Program-made: the position numbers and the translations under genes
The notes under the pieces: model-generated
What the model was told of the DNA's origin: nothing
What the model saw: only the letters and a program-made list of their open reading frames with translations
The model's database searches: none
Shown here: positions 1-8,581 of the stretch, one piece after another
Position numbering within the stretch: the first letter of the stretch is position 1
How the letters are laid out: every line of letters starts with the position of its first letter
NCBI RefSeq assembly: GCF_004114935.1
Contig: NZ_CP022221.1
Location: forward strand, 6,407,001-6,471,000
Reading direction: 5' to 3'
DNA: 64,000 nt
Source: Bradyrhizobium zhanjiangense
Lineage (GTDB): Bacteria > Pseudomonadota > Alphaproteobacteria > Rhizobiales > Xanthobacteraceae

Positions 1-155
1 TGAGCGATGCACAAATCGGCCTGATGACCGCGACCCCCATTATCATCGCGTTTGCCATCGCGCTCCGGCGAATGGGCGTGCTGTCGACCGTGGCGACCGT
101 GTCAGCGATAAGCCTCTCCGTCGCGATCGCGGCGCTGCTGTTCACGACGCAGTAG
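1..155 (+). CDS. C-terminal fragment of a small membrane protein (partial)
   Basis: An open frame enters at base 3 and stops at a TAG at 153-155, giving about 50 residues of the end of a protein whose start lies outside the window. The residues are strongly hydrophobic in two blocks (about residues 8-20 and 30-47 of the fragment), separated by an Arg-Arg pair, which fits two membrane segments with a short positively charged turn. No family can be assigned from so short a piece. It is judged real because the frame is open from the window edge and composition is clearly membrane-like. Confidence 0.5.
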   Translation, partial: SDAQIGLMTATPIIIAFAIALRRMGVLSTVATVSAISLSVAIAALLFTTQ

Positions 156-300
156 CGGCAGGCGCCTCAGCGCGCCGTTGCGGCACTGCACAGCAAGGGG
201 CGCCTGCTGCAGCTGGGTCCCGGGCAGTTTCGATTCCTCCGTCTTGGCTTCCTTGCGTCGTGCGCTAATATTGCGCTCCACACGACTGGATGAGTTCGCC

Positions 301-726
301 ATGCCTGAGATCATCAACCTTGGCGCGCTGCAGCTGACGTTCCTACAGAGCAAGGATGACACCGCCGGCGGCCTCGATCTGTTCGAGATGACGCTGCAGC
401 CGAACGCGCGCATGCCGATTCCCCATTATCACGATGGCTGGGACGAAACGATCTATGGACTCAGCGGCATCTCGACCTGGCGGATCGACGCAAAGGACAT
501 CGACGTGGCGCCGGGCGAAAGCCTCTTCATCAAGCGCGGCGTGGTGCACGGTTTCATCAACCGTTCGCCCCGACCGGCGACCTGCCTGTGCATCCTCAGC
601 CCCGGCGTACTCGGCCCGCAATACTTCAAGGAAATGGCGGCCCTGCTATTGGCCGGCAAGCCTGATCCGGCCAAAATGAAGGAAACGATGCTGCGCTACG
701 GGCTGGTTCCGGTGATGCAATCCTGA
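301..726 (+). CDS. Single-domain cupin protein
   Basis: A 141-residue protein with both cupin motifs. The first is HYH followed by Glu and Gly (PHYHDGWDETIYGLSG, residues about 40-55). The second is GESLFIKRGVVHGFIN (about 76-91), which carries the last metal-ligand His. Such small cupins bind a metal through His, His, Glu and His and act as isomerases, dioxygenases or sensors; the sequence does not say which. The frame is open from 178, but the upstream 41 codons are rich in Cys and Arg and look non-coding, while the ATG at 301 opens directly on the cupin fold. It stands alone, convergent with the sugar importer to its right. Confidence 0.75.
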   Translation: MPEIINLGALQLTFLQSKDDTAGGLDLFEMTLQPNARMPIPHYHDGWDETIYGLSGISTWRIDAKDIDVAPGESLFIKRGVVHGFINRSPRPATCLCILSPGVLGPQYFKEMAALLLAGKPDPAKMKETMLRYGLVPVMQS

Positions 727-785
727 GGATGAGTGCAGCGCGAGCGGTCGAGTCAGGTGGCCGCGCTCGCCATAGTCGTTGAAAA

Positions 786-824
786 GGGTGGGCACCGCGC
801 AAGAGCGCTTCTGCCCACCCTACG
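786..824. terminator. Palindromic intergenic repeat, possible bidirectional terminator
   Basis: Perfect 9-bp arms (GGGTGGGCA and TGCCCACCC) enclose an inner GCGC-AAGA-GCGC hairpin between two convergent genes. The same GTAGGGTGGGCA core recurs at 23803-23933, so it belongs to a dispersed family. Termination is inferred from position only; there is no long T-run. Confidence 0.45.
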
Positions 825-836
825 AAATCAGCGAAA

Positions 837-2027
837 CTATCGCCGCTGATTATACACGTCGATGCAGACCGCCCCGAGCAGCACCAGGCCCTTGATGACC
901 TGCTGGTAGTCGATACCGATGCCGAGGATCGACATGCCGTTGTTCATCACGCCCATGATCATGGCGCCGACCACGGCACCGCCGACGCGCCCCACCCCGC
1001 CATAGGCCGAAGCGCCGCCGATGAAGCAGGCGGCGATGACGTCGAGCTCGAAGCCGAGACCGGCCTTCGGGGTCGCAGTGTTGAGGCGCGCGGCGAAGAC
1101 GAGGCCGGCGAGCGCGGCGAGCACGCCCATGTTGACGAAGGTGAGGAAGGTCAGCCGCTCAGTCTTGATGCCCGATAGGCTTGCCGCCTTGGCGTTGCCG
1201 CCGACGGCATAGATCTGCCGGCCGATCACGGTGCGCCGGGTGACGAAGCCGTAGAGCGCGATCAACGCCGTCATGATGACCAGCACGTTCGGCAGGCCGC
1301 GATGCGAGGCGATCAGATAGGTGAAATAGAGCACGGCGCAGGCCAAGAGAACGCTCTTGCCCAGGAAGAACGCATAAGGCTCGACCTCGATGCCGTGCAA
1401 TTGCTCGCGCGAACGGCCCTTGGCGCTGGCATAGACCAGTCCGAGCGCGAGCACGGCACCGATCAGCATGGAGGTCGGATGCAGCGTGCCGGCCTCGGGC
1501 AACAGTTCAGGAATGAACCCGGACGACAATTTCTGGAAGGTCGCCGGAAACGGCCCGAGCGACTGACCCTGCAACACCGCGAGCGCGAGGCCCTTGAACA
1601 CCAGCATGCCCGCCAAGGTGACGATGAAGGACGGGATCTTGAAATAGGCCACCCAATAGCCCTGCGCGGCGCCGATGGCGGCGCCGACCAGGAGGCAGGC
1701 GATGAACGCGAGTGTGTAGTCGATCTTGTAGGTCACCATGAGCACAGCGGCCACCGCGCCGATGAAGCCCGCGACCGAACCGACCGAAAGGTCGATATGA
1801 CCGGTGACGATCACCAGCAGCATGCCCAGCGCCATGACGACGATGTAGCTGTTCTGCAGCACCAGATTGGTCAGGTTGAGTGGCTGCAGCAGCGTGCCGC
1901 CAGTGACGACCTGGAAGAACAGCATGATCGCGACCAGCGACATCAGCATGCCATAATTGCGCAAATTGTTCTTGATGAAGCTGCCGTGCCGGCGCTCCTC
2001 GGGCAGCGACACCGTCTTGTCGGTCAT
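837..2027 (-). CDS. mmsB: Multiple-monosaccharide ABC transporter permease (MmsB/GguB type)
   Basis: A 396-residue polytopic membrane protein of the CUT2 sugar-permease family (XylH/RbsC type). It carries the family signature GHIDLSVGSV after the second hydrophobic block and a late GGASAYGGVGRVGGA segment. Length agrees with XylH/MmsB permeases (about 390). It forms the membrane channel for the ChvE-type binding protein and MmsA ATPase encoded just upstream. Its ATG overlaps the TGA of the ATPase by 4 bp (ATGA), indicating translational coupling. It is the last gene of the leftward sugar array. ChvE-linked importers typically take arabinose, galactose, glucose or xylose; the exact substrate is inferred. 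Confidence 0.9.
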   Translation of the reverse strand: MTDKTVSLPEERRHGSFIKNNLRNYGMLMSLVAIMLFFQVVTGGTLLQPLNLTNLVLQNSYIVVMALGMLLVIVTGHIDLSVGSVAGFIGAVAAVLMVTYKIDYTLAFIACLLVGAAIGAAQGYWVAYFKIPSFIVTLAGMLVFKGLALAVLQGQSLGPFPATFQKLSSGFIPELLPEAGTLHPTSMLIGAVLALGLVYASAKGRSREQLHGIEVEPYAFFLGKSVLLACAVLYFTYLIASHRGLPNVLVIMTALIALYGFVTRRTVIGRQIYAVGGNAKAASLSGIKTERLTFLTFVNMGVLAALAGLVFAARLNTATPKAGLGFELDVIAACFIGGASAYGGVGRVGGAVVGAMIMGVMNNGMSILGIGIDYQQVIKGLVLLGAVCIDVYNQRR

Positions 2028-3601
2028 GGCTGCGTTCCTCCCATCTCGACGGCCGCGGGCGCGGCGTTCCCAATTTTTCTTTCGTTGCGCATGATGGCGC
2101 GCATGATCTTTTCCTGCGTCGCCTCGGATCCCCTGAACTCCCCGACAAAGGCGCCGTCATTCATGACGCAGATGCGGTCGCAGATGCCGAGCAACTCTGG
2201 CATTTCCGAGGAGATCACCACGACGCCGCGGCCGGCTTCCGCCAGCTCGTTGATGATACAGTAAATCTCGTACTTGGCACCGACGTCGATGCCCCGCGTC
2301 GGCTCGTCCAGGATCAGCACCTTCGGATCGGTCATCAGCCATTTCGACAGCACGACCTTCTGCTGGTTGCCGCCGGAGAGCTGTCCAGTCTCCTGGTAGA
2401 CGTCGGAGCAGCGGATCCGCATCCGGTTGCGGTAGTCGCTGGCGACCTTCAGCTCGGCGATGTCGTCGATGACACGGCCGGGCGCGACCTGGTCGAGGCT
2501 CGCCAGCGTGATGTTCTTGCGGACGTCGTCGGCGAGAATGAGGCCGAGCTGCTTGCGATCCTCGGTGACATAGGCAAGGCCGGCATCGATCGCGGCCGCG
2601 ACGCTCGGCAGCATCATCTCCCTGCCCTCGAGCCGGAGGCTGCCGCTGATGGTGGTGCCCCAGGAGCGGCCGAACAGGCTCATGGCGAATTCAGTGCGGC
2701 CGGCCCCCATCAGGCCGGCGATGCCCACGACCTCGCCTCGCTTGACACTGAAATTGACGTTCTTGATCACCTGCCGTTCGGGATGAATGGGGTGATAGAC
2801 CGACCAGTTCTCGACGGTGAGCACGGGTTCGCCGATCTTCGCGCTGCGCTCCGGGAAGCGGTGAGCAAGATCGCGATTGACCATGCTGCGGATGATGCGG
2901 TCCTCCTGGATCGCCTCGGCATGGCAATCGATACTGTCGACCGTGCGGCCGTCGCGCAGCACGGTGATGTGGTCGGCGACCTTGGCGACCTCGTTCAGCT
3001 TATGCGAGATCAGGATTGAGCCGATACCCTGCTCGCGGAACGCCATGAGGCGTTCGAGCAGCGCGGCGCTGTCGGCCTCATTGAGGCTCGCGGTCGGCTC
3101 GTCCAGGATCAGCATCCGCACCCGCTTGGAGAGCGCCTTGGCGATCTCGACCAGCTGCTGCTTGCCGACGCCGAGATCGGTGATCAGCGTATCCGGCGAT
3201 TCTCTCAGGCCGACTTGCGCGAGCAGTTCCCGCGTGCGCCGGTAGACCTCGTCGCGATCGATCACCCCTAACTTCGACGGCGGATGCGATAGGAAGATGT
3301 TCTCGGCGATCGACATCAGCGGGATCAGCGCCAGCTCCTGATGGATGATGATGATGCCGAGCGCCTCGGAATCGTTGATGTCGCGGAAGCGCCGCTCCTC
3401 GCCTTCGAAGACGATGGTGCCCTCGTAGCTGCCATGCGGATAGACCCCGCTCAGCACTTTCATCAGCGTCGACTTGCCGGCGCCGTTCTCGCCCACGAGC
3501 GCGTGGATCTGTCCGGCGTGAACCGAGAAATTGACGTCGCGCAGCGCCTGCACACCGGCAAAGCTCTTGCTGACGTTGCGCATCTCCAGCATGGCGGTCA
3601 T
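2024..3601 (-). CDS. mmsA: Multiple-monosaccharide ABC transporter ATPase (MmsA/GguA type)
   Basis: A 525-residue tandem ATP-binding cassette protein of the CUT2 sugar importer class. The first half has Walker A GENGAGKST (about 38-46). The second half has the degenerate Walker A GLMGAGRTE expected for this class and the signature LSGGNQQK. The late MLEMRN at codon 4 is an alternative start. It powers import with the permease downstream (4-bp overlap) and the ChvE-type binding protein upstream. A 182-bp gap holding a hairpin repeat separates it from chvE, which may let the binding protein be made in excess. Confidence 0.92.
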   Translation of the reverse strand: MTAMLEMRNVSKSFAGVQALRDVNFSVHAGQIHALVGENGAGKSTLMKVLSGVYPHGSYEGTIVFEGEERRFRDINDSEALGIIIIHQELALIPLMSIAENIFLSHPPSKLGVIDRDEVYRRTRELLAQVGLRESPDTLITDLGVGKQQLVEIAKALSKRVRMLILDEPTASLNEADSAALLERLMAFREQGIGSILISHKLNEVAKVADHITVLRDGRTVDSIDCHAEAIQEDRIIRSMVNRDLAHRFPERSAKIGEPVLTVENWSVYHPIHPERQVIKNVNFSVKRGEVVGIAGLMGAGRTEFAMSLFGRSWGTTISGSLRLEGREMMLPSVAAAIDAGLAYVTEDRKQLGLILADDVRKNITLASLDQVAPGRVIDDIAELKVASDYRNRMRIRCSDVYQETGQLSGGNQQKVVLSKWLMTDPKVLILDEPTRGIDVGAKYEIYCIINELAEAGRGVVVISSEMPELLGICDRICVMNDGAFVGEFRGSEATQEKIMRAIMRNERKIGNAAPAAVEMGGTQP

Positions 3602-3627
3602 GGCTTTGGTGTCCCTTGCGTTACTTC

Positions 3628-3770
3628 GCCTCTCCCCGCGTGCGGGGAGAGGCCGGAATTCGAGCGCAGCTTGAATTCCGGGTGAGGGGGAGTCTCCGCG
3701 AGGGCAACTCTCACCGCACCCGTGGAGAGCCCCCTCACCCTAACCCTCTCCCCGCACGCGGGGAGAGGAG
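3628..3770. repeat. Dispersed palindromic repeat with two hairpins inside the chvE-mmsA gap
   Basis: Two copies of a CCTCTCCCCGC / GCGGGGAGAGG hairpin (3629-3652 and about 3745-3768) flank an inner GGAATTC / GAATTCC hairpin. The same family is present at 13422-13725, 48361-48398 and 60476-60630. Its location inside a probable operon suggests an effect on mRNA stability or partial termination between the binding protein and ATPase genes, which is inference. Confidence 0.75.
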
Positions 3771-3783
3771 GAAGAAAGAGTTC

Positions 3784-4854
3784 TTACTGGAACTGCGACT
3801 TCTTGTAGTAGCCGCTGTCGACCAGCACCTTCTCCCAATTGTCCTTGTAGACCACCACCGGCTTGAGCAGATAGGACGGCACCGTCTTGACGCCGTTCTC
3901 GTAGGTCTTGGTGTCGTTGACGGTGACCTGCTTGCCGGCGAGCGCCGCGTCGACCATGTCGGCCGTGACCTTGGCGAGGTCGCGGGTGTCCTTGAAGATG
4001 GTCGAATACTGGTCGCCGCGCAGCATCGCCTTGATCGAGGGCACCTCGGCGTCCTGGCCGGAGATGATCGGCATCGGCTGATCGGCGCTGCCGTAGCCGA
4101 CGCCCTTCAGCGAGGAGATGATGCCGATCGAGATGCCGTCATAGGGCGACAGCACGGCATTGATCTTCTTGTTGCCGTAATAGGCGCTGAGCAGGTTGTC
4201 CATGCGGGCCTGCGCGGTGGCGCCGTCCCAGCGCAGCGTCGCCACCTTGTCCATGCCCATCTGGCCGGAGACGACGACGAGCTTGCCGCTGTCGATGTAG
4301 GGCTTCAGCACGCTCATCGCGCCGTTGTAGAAGAAGTAGGCGTTGTTGTCGTCGGGCGAGCCGCCAAACAGCTCGATGTTGAAGGGCCCCTTGCCTTCCT
4401 TGAGGCCGAGCCCCTGCTCGATCGACTGCGCCTGGAGCACGCCGACCTGGAAATTGTCGAACGTCGCGTAGTAGTCGACGCTCGGCGTGCCGCGGATCAG
4501 GCGGTCATAGGCGATCACGGTGATGCCCTTGGCCTTGGCCTGCTTGAGCACGTCGGACAGCGTGGTGCCGTCGATCGCCGCGATCACCAGCGCCTTCGCA
4601 CCCTTGGTCACCATGTTCTCGACCTGCGAGAGCTGGTTCGGAATGTCGTCCTCGGCATATTGCAGGTCGGTGTTGTAGCCGCGCTCCTTCAGCACCTTGA
4701 CCATGTTGTTGCCGTCGTCGATCCAGCGCGCCGAGGATTTGGTCGGCATGGCGATGCCGACTGTCGCCTTCTGGGCGGAGGCGGTCACGCCTGTGGCCAT
4801 CGTGGCGGCGCCGGCCAGCGCCAGTGCGAGGAACGTCGTCTTCAGTTTCAGCAT
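3784..4854 (-). CDS. chvE: Periplasmic multiple-sugar-binding protein, ChvE type
   Basis: A 356-residue precursor. The first about 28 residues form a classical signal peptide (Lys-rich start, hydrophobic core, ASA-Q cleavage region). The mature part follows the periplasmic-binding-protein I fold: [18 protein letters not shown] near the start, then [28 protein letters not shown], then [13 protein letters not shown]. These match the ChvE/XylF group, which delivers pentoses and hexoses to GguAB; in Agrobacterium ChvE also talks to a sensor kinase. A good AAGGGAG ribosome site precedes the ATG. The lactonase gene ends only 70 bp upstream, so it probably belongs to the same transcript. Confidence 0.92.
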   Translation of the reverse strand: MLKLKTTFLALALAGAATMATGVTASAQKATVGIAMPTKSSARWIDDGNNMVKVLKERGYNTDLQYAEDDIPNQLSQVENMVTKGAKALVIAAIDGTTLSDVLKQAKAKGITVIAYDRLIRGTPSVDYYATFDNFQVGVLQAQSIEQGLGLKEGKGPFNIELFGGSPDDNNAYFFYNGAMSVLKPYIDSGKLVVVSGQMGMDKVATLRWDGATAQARMDNLLSAYYGNKKINAVLSPYDGISIGIISSLKGVGYGSADQPMPIISGQDAEVPSIKAMLRGDQYSTIFKDTRDLAKVTADMVDAALAGKQVTVNDTKTYENGVKTVPSYLLKPVVVYKDNWEKVLVDSGYYKKSQFQ

Positions 4855-4924
4855 ATTTCACTCCCTTTGGGTGTCAGACTGTTTCTTCGTGTCGTCGAGA
4901 ACGTGGGTGGGCTGCTTCGATCTC

Positions 4925-5806
4925 CTATGCGAGCTTGACGTCGGGCTCCGCACGACCGCGCGCGGATGCATCCAACAGAAAGGTCTGGCCTGCTTGCGGA
5001 TCGGCGGCGCGCGCAGCCGCGTCCATGTCCTGCCAGGCGGAGGTGACGAGGAGACGGGACAGATCGGGGCCAACGAAAGCCGGGCAGCTCGCCTGCTTCG
5101 CAGGAACGCTCAAGGAGCGCAGGCGCTCGCCCTGCGGAGAGTAGACATCGATACGGCCCGCGCCCCAACAGGCATTCCAGATCTGCCCCTCGGCGTCGCA
5201 CACCGAGCCGTCGGGGCCGCCGATGCCGGTGTGGCGCAGCAGCACCTCCGGATCGCCGCGCGGCAGGCCCGTCGCCGGATTGAGCGGCACCGTGTAGAGC
5301 ACGGCGCGCGCACTATCGGCGAAATAGCCGATCGCACCGTCCGGCGAGAAGCAGATCGAGTTGGGAATGCTGATGCGGGGGAACAGCAGCGAGATCTTGC
5401 CGCGATGAAACGCGTAGATCGCGCCCGCCCCTGCTTCCGCCTTGCGTCCCATGGTGCCGATCCAGAACGTGCCGGATTGATGCACGCGCGCGTCGTTGGA
5501 ACGCGTGGCGGGATTGTCGGCTTCGAGCGGACAGAACAGCTTCATCGCGCCATCGCCAAGCTTGCGGATGTAAAGCCCATCCTCAGCGACGATCAACTGA
5601 CGCTCGGCATCGATGCGTCCGAGCGCGCTCGCCATCCGGCCGAGCGCATGGATGCGGACCTCACCGCCGCTGAGCTGCGCCTCGAATAGCAGCCCTTCGC
5701 GGATGTCGAACCACCAGGCGGTGTCGGTGGTCGCATCATAGGTCGGTCCCTCGCCGAGATGGCAAGGATGGTCCGAGAGCACAGACGTCGGTACCTCTTC
5801 CATCAT
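4925..5806 (-). CDS. SMP-30/gluconolactonase-family sugar lactonase
   Basis: A 293-residue beta-propeller lactonase. Visible family motifs are HLGEGPTYD near residue 15 (metal-ligand Glu), NDARVHQSGTFWIGTM, PNSICFSPDG (metal-ligand Asn and Asp region) and GGPDGSVCDAEGQIWNACW. The family opens aldono-lactones to aldonic acids with a divalent metal. With the 1-dehydrogenase and epimerase beside it, it would hydrolyse galactono- or arabino-lactone. The frame extends 40 codons upstream into the epimerase gene, but the ATG at 5806 overlaps the epimerase TGA (ATGATGA) and gives the normal family length. Cytoplasmic, with no signal peptide. Confidence 0.88.
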   Translation of the reverse strand: MMEEVPTSVLSDHPCHLGEGPTYDATTDTAWWFDIREGLLFEAQLSGGEVRIHALGRMASALGRIDAERQLIVAEDGLYIRKLGDGAMKLFCPLEADNPATRSNDARVHQSGTFWIGTMGRKAEAGAGAIYAFHRGKISLLFPRISIPNSICFSPDGAIGYFADSARAVLYTVPLNPATGLPRGDPEVLLRHTGIGGPDGSVCDAEGQIWNACWGAGRIDVYSPQGERLRSLSVPAKQASCPAFVGPDLSRLLVTSAWQDMDAAARAADPQAGQTFLLDASARGRAEPDVKLA

Positions 5807-6879
5807 GTCGTCCTCACCGAAAAGCGATAGACCGTGTGATGGCGATAGACCTCGCCGGGTGAGAGCCGCGGGCTCGGGAAATCCGGCCGGTTCGGCGCGT
5901 CGGGCCAGATGTGGGGTTCCAGGCACATCGCATCCGACTGCCGGATGAGCTTGCCGCCCTTCCCGGAGATCGTGCCATCGAGATAATTGCCGGAATAGAC
6001 CTGAAGTCCGGGCTGATCGGTGAACAGCTCCATGATGCGCCCCGAGCGCGGCGCCTCCAGCCGGGCCGCGAAAGCAAGCTTGCCATCACGCGCGAGGCAG
6101 TAGGTGTGATCGTAGCCCCTGCCGCTCTGCAATTGCTGATCGCTCTCGCGGATGCGCGCACCGACGGGCCGTGCTTCGCGGAAGTCGAACGGCGTGCCGG
6201 CAACGTGACGCGGCGGCTCCGGCAGCGGAATGGCGGTGGGATCGATCGCGAGAAAATGCTCGGCGGCGACCGTCAGTCTATGATCAAGGATGGGGGTACC
6301 CGACGTCGCACCTTCCAGATTGAAGAAGCTGTGGTTGGTGAGGTTGACGATCGTCGGCCGGTCCGTGCGGGCTTCCATGGTGAGCGACAGCTCAGTCGGC
6401 CCCGTGATGCGATAGGTCAGACGCACATCGAGCCGGCCGGGATAATTTTCTTCGCCATGCGGGCTGACATAGGTGAGCATCACGGCGGGCTCGGCGCCCT
6501 CGTCGATCTCCGCAATCTCCCAGAGTTTCCGATCGAAGCCATCGAGGCCGCCGTGCAGCGCATTCAGACCGTTGTTGACGGGAAGCTGCACCGTCTCGCC
6601 GTCGAGCGAAAACTGTCCCTTGGCGATGCGGTTGGCATAACGGCCGACGGTGGCGCCGAAGAACTTTCGCTCGGCGAGATAGCCCGCGAACGCATCGTGG
6701 CCGAGCACGACATCGTCGTAGCCGCCCTTCGCGTCCGGCGCGATCAGCGCCTGGATCACCGCACCATGGGTGATGATCCGCGCTTCGAACTTGCCCGCTC
6801 CGCGCAGCACGATGCGCTCGACGTTGCGGCCGTCCGGCAGTGTTCCGAAAACGTCTCTTGTTATTTTCGAGCCAGCCAT
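5803..6879 (-). CDS. galM: Aldose 1-epimerase (galactose mutarotase)
   Basis: A 358-residue protein with the mutarotase landmarks: RYANRIAKGQF, LHGGLDGFDRKLWE, NLTNHSFFNLEG (catalytic His region) and CLEPHIWPDAPNRPDFP near the end (catalytic Glu region). It interconverts the alpha and beta anomers of a free sugar so that the dehydrogenase encoded next door can use it. The stop overlaps the lactonase start by 4 bp, and it lies 2 bp after the dehydrogenase stop. Length matches the family (about 340-360). Confidence 0.93.
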   Translation of the reverse strand: MAGSKITRDVFGTLPDGRNVERIVLRGAGKFEARIITHGAVIQALIAPDAKGGYDDVVLGHDAFAGYLAERKFFGATVGRYANRIAKGQFSLDGETVQLPVNNGLNALHGGLDGFDRKLWEIAEIDEGAEPAVMLTYVSPHGEENYPGRLDVRLTYRITGPTELSLTMEARTDRPTIVNLTNHSFFNLEGATSGTPILDHRLTVAAEHFLAIDPTAIPLPEPPRHVAGTPFDFREARPVGARIRESDQQLQSGRGYDHTYCLARDGKLAFAARLEAPRSGRIMELFTDQPGLQVYSGNYLDGTISGKGGKLIRQSDAMCLEPHIWPDAPNRPDFPSPRLSPGEVYRHHTVYRFSVRTT

Positions 6880-6881
6880 TG

Positions 6882-7808
6882 TCAGTCCACAAATGCTTCG
6901 ACGATCGTCCGCTTGCCGAGCAGGAAAGCATCGGCGACGAGACGCAATGGCGCCAGATCGACGTCGCTCGCGCAGGTCGCAGCGAGATCGACGAAGCGCC
7001 GGTAGAGCTCCCGATATTCCTCATCGGGCGCCTCGGCAACGGTCTTGCCGTCGATCGCCATGCGCCTGCCGCCACCGGACAGAGTCAGCTGGCCCTGATC
7101 GGTTTCCACGAGGATATCCCAGCTCTGCAGTCCGGTCTGGCGGAAATCGAACTCGGCGGTGACAGGCAGGCCGCCGATGTCCGTCAGCGTCAGCTTCGCG
7201 GCGATCGGCGCCTGGCAGTTGGCGGGAAAGGCCAGCTCGGCCGCCGTGACGAACACCGCCTGCGGCAGGATTTTGGTCAGGATCGACAGCGCGTTGATGC
7301 CGGGATCGAACACGCCAAGCCCGCCCGGTTCCCAGATCCAGCCTTGCCCGGGATGCCAGACGCGGACGTCTTCCTTCCAGCTGATGTGCACGGAGGTGAT
7401 GCGGCGTTCGGCGAGCCATTGCCGCGCCGGCTCGACCGCCGGCGCGTAGCGCGAATGCCAGGTCGCAAACAGCGTCCGCTTCGCCTTCGCCGCCATCGCG
7501 ATCAGCGGATCGAGCTCGGCAACGCCGGTGCCGGGCGGCTTCTCCAGCATGACATGCTTGCCGGCGGCGAGCGCCGCGGCCGCCTGGGCACGGCGCACCT
7601 GCGGCGGCGTGCAGAGCGACACCGCGTCGATCGGCGGCCCCTTCTCCAGCAATTCCTCGATGGTGGCGAAATGCGGCAGCCCCGGCAGCGAAGCGTTGCG
7701 ACTGGCGACAGCCACGAGCGTCGCACCCGGTGTCGCCGCGATCGCACTAAGGTGCTGGTCGCGCGCGATCTTGCCGAAGCCGACGATGGCGATACGAAGT
7801 TCAGTCAC
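6882..7808 (-). CDS. Gfo/Idh/MocA-family D-galactose / L-arabinose 1-dehydrogenase
   Basis: A 308-residue NAD(P)-dependent sugar dehydrogenase. The nucleotide fold opens with IAIVGFGKIARDQHL (residues 6-20), and the family catalytic EKP motif is present as LEKPPGTG (about 93-100). Length and sequence resemble the galactose/L-arabinose 1-dehydrogenases of Pseudomonas and Azospirillum, which make the aldonolactone for the lactonase encoded two genes on. The start is GTG at 7808, overlapping the regulator stop (GTGA). The choice between galactose and arabinose cannot be made from sequence; members of this family use both. Confidence 0.82.
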   Translation of the reverse strand: MTELRIAIVGFGKIARDQHLSAIAATPGATLVAVASRNASLPGLPHFATIEELLEKGPPIDAVSLCTPPQVRRAQAAAALAAGKHVMLEKPPGTGVAELDPLIAMAAKAKRTLFATWHSRYAPAVEPARQWLAERRITSVHISWKEDVRVWHPGQGWIWEPGGLGVFDPGINALSILTKILPQAVFVTAAELAFPANCQAPIAAKLTLTDIGGLPVTAEFDFRQTGLQSWDILVETDQGQLTLSGGGRRMAIDGKTVAEAPDEEYRELYRRFVDLAATCASDVDLAPLRLVADAFLLGKRTIVEAFVD

Positions 7809-8581
7809 GATCTCTCTCCGGATTTCGCAGATGACAGCGGCTCGGCCGGCGCGGTTTCGATCACCGCGTCCTCGTGGCGGCGCATGCCGTTGTGAATGAC
7901 GTAGACCATCGCCTCCGACGCGGCGTCGACATCGCCCGCCGCAATGGCATCGACGATCTTCTGATGCCAGAGCAGCACGGTGTCGCGGTCCTCCGACTCG
8001 ACCGGGGCGCTCAGCAGGAACGAGGCGCGGAGCGCAGCCTCGATGACATGCCCGATCGAGCGCATGAACAGATTGCCGGAGGCACGCGCCACCCCAACAT
8101 GGAGCGCGAGGTCGGCATCGGCAAAGCCGACGGAGTCGGACGCTTCAAGCCGCATGCGATCCATGCAGCGACGGAGCTCAGCGACGTCCTCGTCGGACCG
8201 GTGCATAGCTGCGAGAGCGGCGGCGCGCGGCTCGACGGCCAGACGGATCTCAGCGAGGTCGTTGAGGAAACGCTTGTCGATGCCGGCGTCCAGATGCCAG
8301 GCCAGCACGTCGGCGTCGAACATGTTCCAGGCGCCGCGCTCGCGTACGACGGTACCGACCCGCGCCTTGGTGGTGAGCAGCCCCTTGGCGACCAGGGTCT
8401 TCACACTCTCCCTGAGCACCGGCCGCGACACGCCGAACATCGCGATCATCTCGGCATCACCGGGCAGCCGCGTCCCCTCCGCATAGCGGCCGGCGATGAT
8501 GTCGACACCGATCGAGCGGGCCACCTCCGCATGGTTGGAGTGGGCCCGTCGCGTCGGGATGACGACGATGCGCGAGGTCAT
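7805..8581 (-). CDS. GntR-family (FadR/FCD type) transcriptional regulator of the sugar locus
   Basis: A 258-residue regulator. The N-terminal winged helix spans about residues 20-85, with EGTRLPGDAEMIAMFGVSRPVLRESVKTL. The C-terminal all-helical FCD ligand domain contains the Asp/His metal and ligand residues around DADLALHVGVARASGN. It sits inside the array between the permease and dehydrogenase genes with 4-bp overlaps on both sides, so it is a local regulator of the operon it is in. Its effector is probably a sugar acid or lactone (inference). The inverted repeat at 13286-13306 upstream of the array is a candidate operator. Confidence 0.9.
   Translation of the reverse strand: MTSRIVVIPTRRAHSNHAEVARSIGVDIIAGRYAEGTRLPGDAEMIAMFGVSRPVLRESVKTLVAKGLLTTKARVGTVVRERGAWNMFDADVLAWHLDAGIDKRFLNDLAEIRLAVEPRAAALAAMHRSDEDVAELRRCMDRMRLEASDSVGFADADLALHVGVARASGNLFMRSIGHVIEAALRASFLLSAPVESEDRDTVLLWHQKIVDAIAAGDVDAASEAMVYVIHNGMRRHEDAVIETAPAEPLSSAKSGERS

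Noticed and set aside
1302..2264. 320-codon + strand open frame over mmsB/mmsA
   Set aside because: Composition is that of a shadow, and it crosses the boundary of two well-defined genes on the other strand.
3616..4938. 440-codon + strand open frame opposite chvE
   Set aside because: It is rich in His, Arg, Asp and Val from reverse-reading GC-rich codons. The opposite strand encodes a clear ChvE-type protein with signal peptide and ribosome site.
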